Of a stretch of DNA of 6,822 bases, positions 1 to 5,491 are shown one piece after another. The first letter of the stretch is position 1; each line of letters opens with the position of its first letter. Below the pieces are notes generated by a model, which worked only from the letters and a program-made list of their open reading frames with translations, was not told the origin of the DNA and searched no databases. The stretch is taken from positions 1 through 6,822 of the forward strand of contig JAGCVR010000046.1 in NCBI GenBank assembly GCA_017962285.1. Direction: 5' to 3'. Position numbers and translations under genes: made by a program. Origin of the DNA: Muribaculaceae bacterium (GTDB lineage: Bacteria > Bacteroidota > Bacteroidia > Bacteroidales > Muribaculaceae).

Positions 1-1044
1 GAAGACTTGTATCATGAAGTCATGAATCTGCCCAAAGACTTCACTGCATCACTGCCCCACATCAAACGTGGCGGAATGATATCCGTATTCACTGGCGGTT
101 CCAGCGGCAAAAGAAAGGAAGCCACAAGAAAGTTGTCGGTGTTCCAATACCTCCCGCCATTTCGGGCGCTGCTGCAAGAGCTTCGCATCGATGAATACGA
201 CAGTGTGCTGCTGCCGTTGCCGGTGTATCACGGTTTCGGGCTTGCCACGCTCATCACATCTTTGGTAATGGGCAAGAAAGTTTGCCTGATGAATCATTTC
301 AATGCCGACGAAGCGTTGAAAATCATTGCTCACGAAAGAATAGAAGTCCTGACGGTGGTGCCTGCAATGCTTGCCAGGCTATGGCTTGCCAACAATGCAC
401 CTGAACTGATGAAAACAGTTAAGTGTATCATTTGCGGCGGCGACCGCCTCGACAAGAAATGGGTGGACATCACCCAAAAGCATTTGGGCGACGTGCTTTT
501 CAACCTGTTCGGAACATCAGAAGCGGGATTCTTCATGATTGCTTCGCCCGACGACTTGTCGAGATACGAAGAAGTAACAATAGGACGCCCCATCCGCGGT
601 GTGAAGTGCAAGGTGGAGCAAATGGACAGTCATGGCGTTGGCTCGCTGTGGGTATGTTCGGGATGGGCAATGATGAGTGCCAAAGACAAGTGGCAGGACA
701 CCGGCGACTTGGTTTACCGCAATGCCGATGGATGCTATTTCTATCGGGGACGGAGCGACAACATGGTGGTGTGCGGTGGAGAAAACGTTTATCCCGAAAA
801 TGTGGAAAAAATCATCAACAGCCACCCGCAGGTGCTGACTTCCATGGTTTACCCCGCACCAGATTCTCGGTTTGGCTCGATCCTGAATGCCACAGTGGAG
901 CTTAAATCCGGTGCTACCTCAACTCCCGAGGAAATCAAAGCCTGGCTGCATACACGATTGTCGCGCGCCGAAATGCCGCATGATATCACAATAAGCGCCA
1001 TAGCCACCCTGGAAACGGGAAAGATGAGCCGAAGGCGGGACTGA
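1..1044 (+). CDS. AMP-binding acyl/aryl-CoA ligase-type enzyme (ANL superfamily), 5' end outside window
   Basis: The reading frame is open from base 1, so the true start lies upstream. Numbered from the codon at base 7, the P-loop-like motif TGGSSGKRK is at residues 29-37, the A5-type motif NLFGTSEAG at 166-174, TGDL at 232-235, the hinge motif GRSDNMVVCGGENVYPENVE at 248-267, and the C-terminal lysine motif ETGKMSR around K339. This is the known motif order of ANL enzymes, which adenylate a carboxylate with ATP and usually transfer it to CoA or a carrier-protein thiol. The key Glu (E172), Asp (D234) and Lys (K339) are present, so the visible part looks catalytically intact. Family members are usually around 450-550 residues; the missing part would be most of the N-terminal subdomain. 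No fatty-acid, menaquinone or polyketide genes are in view, so the substrate cannot be named. The enzyme is probably cytoplasmic. The family call is firm, the substrate unknown. A promoter follows it, so it is probably not co-transcribed with the downstream run from the same start. Confidence 0.9.
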   Translation, partial: EDLYHEVMNLPKDFTASLPHIKRGGMISVFTGGSSGKRKEATRKLSVFQYLPPFRALLQELRIDEYDSVLLPLPVYHGFGLATLITSLVMGKKVCLMNHFNADEALKIIAHERIEVLTVVPAMLARLWLANNAPELMKTVKCIICGGDRLDKKWVDITQKHLGDVLFNLFGTSEAGFFMIASPDDLSRYEEVTIGRPIRGVKCKVEQMDSHGVGSLWVCSGWAMMSAKDKWQDTGDLVYRNADGCYFYRGRSDNMVVCGGENVYPENVEKIINSHPQVLTSMVYPAPDSRFGSILNATVELKSGATSTPEEIKAWLHTRLSRAEMPHDITISAIATLETGKMSRRRD

Positions 1045-1109
1045 GCCGTCATCAGTACTTAAATCACAGAAAACCAATTTCCTGTTCCGCCTGATTTTTT
1101 GTCTTTTTG

Positions 1110-1140
1110 TTGTTTTTCTCGTTTCTTTAATATATCTTTG
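1110..1140 (+). promoter_or_regulatory. Bacteroidetes-type sigma-ABfr promoter for the downstream gene run
   Basis: TATCTTTG at 1133-1140 matches the Bacteroidetes -7 consensus TAnnTTTG exactly. A TTG at 1110-1112, 20 bases upstream, fits the -33 element (TTTG, usual spacing about 19-21). The promoter sits in a T-rich AT-rich gap 29 bases before the ATG at 1170, giving a short leader. It is the best promoter match noticed in the window and probably drives the zinc-ribbon gene and perhaps the genes after it. Confidence 0.75.
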
Positions 1141-1169
1141 CTAAATATAACATTTTAAATATTTGTATT

Positions 1170-1640
1170 ATGCATAAGATATTTGGTTATGGCAACCTCT
1201 ATTGCTGGAACTGTGGCGGGCGGCAACATCGTGGCAAGCGCAAGTGCCCGCATTGCGGCGCCAAATACAGCAGTTACAGCGGACCGGTGGACAAACCCAA
1301 GAAAGCTCCCACGTGGCTGAGCATATTCCACTACACCGTCTTTTTCTACATTTTCAAGTACATTCTCTTCAGCGTCATTTTCGCATTTGGATGGTGCTGC
1401 CTCATGTATTACGTGATGGACGTGAAATTTGAAGATGAACAACGGTATGTTTACTACATCCTCTGGGCATTTTGGGGCATTTGGCTTTTGTTCTTTGCTA
1501 TTGGCAAGATTTTAAGCGTGTTCAAGACACGCGCCAGAAACGCAATTCCAGGCCCTAATGTGAAGTGCGCCATGTGTGACATAGAAATGCCACGCGATTG
1601 CAACTACTGCCCCGATTGCGGCACAATAATCTTCAAATAG
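1170..1640 (+). CDS. Two-TM membrane protein with a zinc ribbon at each end
   Basis: A 156-residue protein. The N-terminal ribbon has C12-x2-C15 and C26-x2-C29 with the typical CPHCG knuckle. A short linker is followed by two hydrophobic segments at about 52-83 and 94-117, rich in Phe, Trp and Tyr. A basic stretch (KTRAR, 119-123) leads to a second ribbon with C133-x2-C136 and C147-x2-C150 (CPDCG). Both ribbons should bind one structural zinc each. By the positive-inside rule the KTRAR segment suggests that both termini face the cytoplasm, with a short loop (about 84-93) outside. Small zinc-ribbon membrane proteins are common in bacteria but mostly uncharacterised, and I do not recognise a named family. 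The ATG at 1170 follows the ATT context seen in several neighbours and lies just downstream of a strong promoter match. Function is unknown; a scaffold or protein-binding role is possible. Confidence 0.85.
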   Translation: MHKIFGYGNLYCWNCGGRQHRGKRKCPHCGAKYSSYSGPVDKPKKAPTWLSIFHYTVFFYIFKYILFSVIFAFGWCCLMYYVMDVKFEDEQRYVYYILWAFWGIWLLFFAIGKILSVFKTRARNAIPGPNVKCAMCDIEMPRDCNYCPDCGTIIFK

Positions 1641-1692
1641 GCGCAACCCGAGGTTTATTAGAACAGAATATAAACACTTAATAAATCATAAC

Positions 1693-2307
1693 ATGAAAAC
1701 TTCAATAAAACTCATTTTTGCCTTTGCTGCAGTGGCGCTTTTCTTTGGGGTGCTTACCAGTTGTGACCCGCAACATGCCAACTGCCAGCGAGAATTGGAC
1801 AGGGTGCTCAACAGCGAAGAGGGACAAACCATGACTGCCGACCAGATTATGGTTCGCTTCTCGAAAATCAGAATCACCAAATGGGATGAAATGCGCGGTG
1901 TGGGCGCTGTGATCGACATCAAGGCAACCAATGTCAACACACCGCCGCAAGAAGGTGTAAGCTACATTTCACCCAAGACTGGAAGCGTTATGGTGTTCAC
2001 AATGGGGGACTTCGATGAAAATTTCCACGCTGCCGGGAAAGTCGATATTGTTTCGCGTGAAGACCATTGGGGAAATCCGATGGAAAACCGCGCAGATTCC
2101 GTCACTTATTTCGTGCAGTCGCGCGGAAAAAGCATCTACACCATCTATTCTTACAAGGAGGAGACCGACAGTCTGGGGGCTGTTAAATCCATACGTACTA
2201 CAGAACCACGCATCCTTTACGTGTATCCAGGTGCTGACAGCATCTTTGTGACTCGCGGCAGCGAAGAGACACAGCAGACATTCATACTCAAGAAAGACAA
2301 AGAATAA
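1693..2307 (+). CDS. Lipoprotein A of the VYPGxDSI group
   Basis: A 204-residue protein with a lipoprotein signal peptide: basic MKTSIK, hydrophobic 7-20, lipobox L21-T-S-C24. The mature protein would start at C24 and be anchored in the envelope. Asp follows the Cys, but the E. coli Asp+2 retention rule is not reliable in Bacteroidetes. No acidic surface-export signal follows, so periplasmic-facing is as likely as surface. Blocks: CQRELDRVL at 31-39 with MTADQI at 47-52, VQSRGKSIYTIY at 141-152, and YVYPGADSI at 176-184, near the C-terminus. The same blocks occur in the same order with nearly equal spacing in the lipoprotein at 4665-5354, so the two are paralogues. Composition suggests a mostly beta fold after an N-terminal helix. 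I recognise no named domain. It starts 52 bases after the zinc-ribbon gene and no strong promoter intervenes, so co-transcription with it is likely. Confidence 0.85.
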   Translation: MKTSIKLIFAFAAVALFFGVLTSCDPQHANCQRELDRVLNSEEGQTMTADQIMVRFSKIRITKWDEMRGVGAVIDIKATNVNTPPQEGVSYISPKTGSVMVFTMGDFDENFHAAGKVDIVSREDHWGNPMENRADSVTYFVQSRGKSIYTIYSYKEETDSLGAVKSIRTTEPRILYVYPGADSIFVTRGSEETQQTFILKKDKE

Positions 2308-2312
2308 TCTGC

Positions 2313-2341
2313 GTCGCTACTCTTGAGCGACAAGCGCTTGT
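2313..2341 (+). terminator. Hairpin plus 12-bp palindrome between lipoprotein A and the TerB-like gene
   Basis: GTCGCT (2313-2318) and AGCGAC (2326-2331) form a perfect 6-bp stem with a 7-base loop, starting 5 bases after the stop at 2307. It runs into a perfect palindrome ACAAGCGCTTGT (2330-2341), followed by TT and six As. The T-run is too short for a classical intrinsic terminator. It could be an attenuator, an RNA processing site or an operator instead. Confidence 0.35.
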
Positions 2342-2367
2342 TTAAAAAAGCAAATTAATTAATCTTT
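2338..2367 (+). promoter_or_regulatory. Weak candidate promoter for the TerB-like gene
   Basis: TTG at 2338-2340 is followed after 19 bases by TAATCTTT (2360-2367), which matches TAnnTTTG at four of the six fixed positions. The spacing and the short AT-rich leader to the ATG at 2381 are right, and it comes just after a hairpin that may end the upstream transcript. The -7 match is poor, so this is only a candidate. Confidence 0.25.
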
Positions 2368-2380
2368 AAATATTGATATT

Positions 2381-3178
2381 ATGGGATTTCTACAGAATTT
2401 GATCAGCAAAGCCGCCACGAACATGAGCGAAGGCATTCAGAAACGAGTGAATGACGGCACTTTCAACCGTATGGCTGAGGGAGTGGGCAGCGGAATAAAC
2501 AATGTGGCTACCGGCATGGTAAGCATTGTCAACATGGCTGAAAAAGCCTTTGGCAAACTCAAGGACAAAGCCGCCGACGTAACGGCCGACCTCAAGGAAC
2601 GAGTTGAAAAACACAAACAGGAAGAGGCTGACCGCCAAAAAGAAGCAGAACAGCAGCGCGCGGCCCAGTTTGCCGCAATGGAGCCGCAACAAGCGGGAAA
2701 TATCGAAGAGCTCAAGCCCGCAGCAATACCTACAGATGATTACATCGCCCGTCTGGCAAAAACTTTCAGGCTCAGTGATGAAGACATAGTACTTTACGGC
2801 ACCGCTCGCCTTACGGCACAAACCGCACTCTTCTTCGCCAACTGCGACGGGAACTATTCCGATTCTGAGCTCTTGTGCGTGGAGAACTTCAGGGAAATGA
2901 TTAACGCCAGTCTCCCCGACGTTGTAGCAGATGATGATAACGGCAATGAATTTGAGTTCCATGTGGATGAATTATTCGAAGACATCAACCGCCCATATAC
3001 AATCGAGGAAATCATCGGCATGACACACCGGCTTGTTGACAACATGGATGCCGAGAGTCGCCAGATTGCCCTTGAGCGAATCGGCGACCTTGCCAACCAG
3101 ATTGTGAATGCCGAAGCTCGACCCGACATGACCACAGCGAACTACTATGCTCAGTGGCGCAGTGAGTTCGGAATTTGA
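2381..3178 (+). CDS. Coiled-coil protein with TerB-like C-terminal helical domain
   Basis: A 265-residue protein with no signal peptide. Residues 1-55 look like amphipathic helix with Gly/Asn breaks (MGFLQNLISK, then repeated GSGINNVATGMVSI). Residues about 56-105 are highly charged, Lys/Glu/Gln-rich and probably coiled coil. Residues about 120-265 are helical and contain ALFFANCDGNYSDSE (149-163), which resembles the hydrophobic helix followed by a DGxxSxxE acidic loop of TerB-like domains, known to bind metal in TerB. A second acidic stretch (ADDDNGNEFEFHVDELFED, about 183-201) follows. The canonical second TerB half-motif is not obvious, so this is a remote resemblance. The protein is probably cytoplasmic, possibly membrane-peripheral through its N-terminal helix. 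It is flanked by lipoproteins 73 bases before and 76 bases after. The ATG has the ATT-ATG context. The coding call is firm; the domain call is tentative. Confidence 0.8.
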   Translation: MGFLQNLISKAATNMSEGIQKRVNDGTFNRMAEGVGSGINNVATGMVSIVNMAEKAFGKLKDKAADVTADLKERVEKHKQEEADRQKEAEQQRAAQFAAMEPQQAGNIEELKPAAIPTDDYIARLAKTFRLSDEDIVLYGTARLTAQTALFFANCDGNYSDSELLCVENFREMINASLPDVVADDDNGNEFEFHVDELFEDINRPYTIEEIIGMTHRLVDNMDAESRQIALERIGDLANQIVNAEARPDMTTANYYAQWRSEFGI

Positions 3179-3254
3179 AACTGGCTAACCAGAAGTTCAG
3201 AATACCGCGTTTACAAGATTCAACATTGTTTAAATAATAATTGACAACACCATA

Positions 3255-3974
3255 ATGAAAAAGGAAATTAATTTCAGAAGATTTTTCGCCATTGGCTGCG
3301 CAGCCCTCTTGATTTTGGCAGGGAGCTGCGGAGGCGACGATGAAGGAAACAATACCGACGACAACGGAACAGAAGTCAGTGAAAACAACGGAGGGACAGA
3401 GGCCGGAAGCAACAGCAGTGAAGCAGAAACAGCCAACATTATTCCCGAAGGTACCGAACTTTCGAAGGACTTTAAAATCCTAACGTTTGGACTTGCGCAA
3501 ACCACCACTCGATATGGAACTGGAAATCTTAAAATAAAAGACAATAATTTTCAGTTGACAATAAACGATTACATCTACGAGTGGGACGAGGGCCGTCCCC
3601 CGAGGGTTTTCTCCGGTGTAACAGTGGAAGGGACGTGTTCGTTCAAGCAGATTCCGAAAACAGACGATATTCCGGGTCGCACCGACGTCAGTTTTGATAA
3701 AGTGACCAAATTCACTCCTGAAAAATTCACCTATTCCTACGCTTATGATTACAGCGGCCGCAAATACGACTTCCTCTGGACCCATACGCTTTGGACCGAC
3801 GGGAAGACGTCGGGTGGATTCAACATTGCTGAAGACGGCCACTGGAACCAAATGTATATCCAGATTCCGGTACACTTCTTGAAGGAAGTTTCTCCATACA
3901 CCACCGAATACGGCGATGAGTTCGAGAACAAACAATACGACGGAGGTCTGGAACTTACTGTCACTTTCGAGTAA
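3255..3974 (+). CDS. Lipoprotein B with acidic low-complexity tether, possibly surface-exposed
   Basis: A 239-residue protein. It has a basic N-terminus (MKKEINFRR), a hydrophobic core at 10-22 and a lipobox ending LAGSC25. The mature end begins CGGDDEG, and residues 26-58 are almost entirely Gly, Asp, Glu, Asn, Ser and Thr, a flexible acidic tether. Acidic residues just after the lipidated Cys act as a lipoprotein surface-export signal in characterised Bacteroidetes (Capnocytophaga, Bacteroides fragilis), so display on the cell surface is plausible though not shown. The remaining 180 residues are rich in aromatic and Thr residues with alternating patterns suggesting beta strands (for example FTYSYAYDY at about 155-163). 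It has one Cys after the lipobox and no catalytic motif I recognise. It does not share the VYPGxDSI block of the other lipoproteins here. The two-TM/PH-like gene starts 20 bases after its stop, so these two genes are probably co-transcribed. Confidence 0.85.
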   Translation: MKKEINFRRFFAIGCAALLILAGSCGGDDEGNNTDDNGTEVSENNGGTEAGSNSSEAETANIIPEGTELSKDFKILTFGLAQTTTRYGTGNLKIKDNNFQLTINDYIYEWDEGRPPRVFSGVTVEGTCSFKQIPKTDDIPGRTDVSFDKVTKFTPEKFTYSYAYDYSGRKYDFLWTHTLWTDGKTSGGFNIAEDGHWNQMYIQIPVHFLKEVSPYTTEYGDEFENKQYDGGLELTVTFE

Positions 3975-3994
3975 CCACACATGCATTGATTATT

Positions 3995-4618
3995 ATGGAA
4001 GAACAAGTAAAAGACCGGGTAAGTCTTTGCCCCGACGGCAAGTACCGCTGGACCTACGACGTAAAACTATTATCTAATCCAAGCATTTTCCTTGACCTGT
4101 TAAAGGTGATGGGAATGACTTTCGTTATTGTGTATGTTTTTATGCTGGTAATTATGTTGTTCCAAGGCATTGATTGGGAAGCATTTGCCAACCTTTCGAA
4201 AGGCTTCTTCGGCATCATGATACCCATAATGCTGGTTCTTTGCGTCATCGGTTATCTGGTGTGGACGCTTATAGTCGGCGGACGATATACCGCACTTTTC
4301 GAGATGGACGAGAATGGAATCGTACACAGTCAGATGGCAAAACAGGTGAAGCGACAGCGGCTTATAAGTGAAATCGGCGTTCTCGCCGGCATCCTCACTA
4401 AGAACCCAACCCTGGCGGGCAATTCCCTGCTCGCCGCTTCCACAAATTCGTGGGAAAGCGAGTTCTCCAACGTGCGCAAGGTGAAACCCTCGCCGCGCCG
4501 CCACCTTATCAAAGTGAACGAACGATTGATGCACAACAGCATTTATGTGGAAAACGAAGAAGACTATGAATTTGTCCTCAATTATATTCTTCAACGTTGT
4601 CCCAGAGTCAAGAACTAA
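3995..4618 (+). CDS. Two-TM membrane protein with PH-like C-terminal domain
   Basis: A 207-residue protein from the ATG at 3995. A TTG at 3986 in frame would add only three residues, and the ATG has the ATT-ATG context shared by its neighbours, so I prefer it. Residues 1-30 are polar and include CPDGKYRWTY (12-21). Two membrane helices follow at about 36-57 and 70-94, then a soluble domain from about 97 to the end. That domain has a beta-rich opening (RYTALFEMDENGIVHS), a Gly/Ala/Leu-rich amphipathic middle (about 125-152), a strand region around KVKPSPRRHLIKVN, and a C-terminal helix (DYEFVLNYILQRCP). This order resembles bacterial PH-like domains attached to paired TM helices, which are widespread and mostly of unknown function. 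The resemblance is judged by pattern only. It sits in the inner membrane by prediction, with the soluble domain probably cytoplasmic. Confidence 0.82.
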   Translation: MEEQVKDRVSLCPDGKYRWTYDVKLLSNPSIFLDLLKVMGMTFVIVYVFMLVIMLFQGIDWEAFANLSKGFFGIMIPIMLVLCVIGYLVWTLIVGGRYTALFEMDENGIVHSQMAKQVKRQRLISEIGVLAGILTKNPTLAGNSLLAASTNSWESEFSNVRKVKPSPRRHLIKVNERLMHNSIYVENEEDYEFVLNYILQRCPRVKN

Positions 4619-4664
4619 AGATATTAATTCCGACAAAAACATAAACAAACAAATAAAGACTATT

Positions 4665-5354
4665 ATGAAAACAGATTTCAAGAAGTTGCGAATTCTCGTC
4701 TATGTGGCGATGCTTGCCATGTTCGGCTCCTGTTTTGGAAACGGCACCGGCGGCAATGACGGAGGAGAAGAAGGAGGCGGAATGGAAAGCTATCCCATGC
4801 CGTCGCCAAGAGAAGAATGTGCCAGACACCTGAACGACGTGCTTCACTCTAGTGCCGGCTGGTGGATGACACCGGAAGAGCTGGCATCGCTAAGCGGTGG
4901 CGAACGTGATATAAAGGGCCTTTTCGATGTGGGACTGCCGGTGAACGACACCGACGTGCTTCCACGCCTGGGCGTGTATCGGAACCCGGAGTCGGGAGGC
5001 TTCATTATATTCCGCGAATTCACCGAGAAAGATGAATTGGAGCCCGACACGATCCATCCCGTCTGCGCCGCAGAGATTTGCATGGTGTTCTTTGACTGGG
5101 AGTCGAAGGCGTCACTCCCCGATTCTACCGACGCATTTTATCACAACTATCGCGTTCAGAATCGTGGCAAAGGCATTTTCACTCTTTACCACATGTGTCA
5201 CCGCCACTGTTTCTGTTCTCACCACGACGATCACCCCGACGGATTCCCCGAATGGCTGGGTGCCGTGTTCTACGTATATCCCGGTGCCGACAGCATAAAG
5301 GTGAGCGTGGGGTACAGGAAATCGCACAGGATGTATTATTATCAAGGTAAGTGA
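4665..5354 (+). CDS. Lipoprotein C of the VYPGxDSI group, with Cys/His-rich insert
   Basis: A 229-residue protein from the ATG at 4665. The frame is open further upstream to 4545, but that would overlap the previous gene and bury the signal peptide, so 4665 is preferred. The signal peptide is MKTDFKKLR plus a hydrophobic core, with Cys at 23 in MFGSC; the -3 position is Phe, an atypical lipobox. A Gly/Asn/Glu tether (24-39) follows. Blocks CARHLNDVL (52-60), MTPEEL (68-73), VQNRGKGIFTLY (164-175) and YVYPGADSI (203-211) match the lipoprotein at 1693-2307 in order and spacing, so the two are paralogues. Between the last two blocks it carries CHRHCFCSHHDDH (178-190), absent from the paralogue and suited to binding a metal such as zinc or copper. 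No enzyme motif is recognised. It is translationally coupled to the small ORF after it. Confidence 0.87.
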   Translation: MKTDFKKLRILVYVAMLAMFGSCFGNGTGGNDGGEEGGGMESYPMPSPREECARHLNDVLHSSAGWWMTPEELASLSGGERDIKGLFDVGLPVNDTDVLPRLGVYRNPESGGFIIFREFTEKDELEPDTIHPVCAAEICMVFFDWESKASLPDSTDAFYHNYRVQNRGKGIFTLYHMCHRHCFCSHHDDHPDGFPEWLGAVFYVYPGADSIKVSVGYRKSHRMYYYQGK

Positions 5355-5470
5355 AACGTATAGTGAAAATATTGAAATGGGCAGGGCTGATAATTGTGGC
5401 CGTCTGGCTGATAGTGATGCTGGGTGCGGTGGCGCTCGCATTCATGCAACCCGAAGTCCATTTATTTTAA
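5351..5470 (+). CDS. Small single-TM membrane protein, 39 residues, GTG start
   Basis: A short frame starting at GTG 5351, which overlaps the stop of lipoprotein C as GTGA, a common arrangement for translational coupling. The product begins MKRIVKILKWAG, with four Lys/Arg residues in the first nine, followed by an uninterrupted hydrophobic segment at about 11-32 and the polar tail QPEVHLF. It ends at TAA 5470, 21 bases before lipoprotein D. The basic-then-hydrophobic pattern fits a small inner-membrane protein with the N-terminus inside and a very short tail outside. There is no Cys, so it is not a lipoprotein. It fills a gap that otherwise has no gene, and a stop-free hydrophobic frame placed exactly at the overlap is unlikely to be chance. 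The function is unknown. No second start codon would give a sensible protein. Confidence 0.65.
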   Translation: MKRIVKILKWAGLIIVAVWLIVMLGAVALAFMQPEVHLF

Positions 5471-5491
5471 GAACTACAAAAAACAGCGATT

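Noticed and set aside
423..905. 160-codon frame in another + strand frame inside the ANL gene
   Set aside because: It lies wholly within an enzyme with every expected motif; the Arg/Cys/Trp-rich translation is typical of an out-of-frame reading.
1094..1128. T-rich stretch after the ANL gene as an intrinsic terminator
   Set aside because: No stable GC-rich stem precedes the T-runs; only a weak bulged stem is possible, and the stretch also hosts the downstream promoter.
2390..2962. 190-codon frame on the - strand opposite the TerB-like gene
   Set aside because: No recognisable start context or domain; its composition looks like an antisense shadow of a Lys/Glu-rich coiled coil.
3986..3994. 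TTG start for the 2TM/PH-like protein
   Set aside because: It adds only three residues; the ATG at 3995 has the ATT-ATG context of its neighbours.
4545..4664. Upstream extension of lipoprotein C to an ATG at 4545
   Set aside because: It would overlap the preceding gene and put 40 residues before an evident signal peptide.
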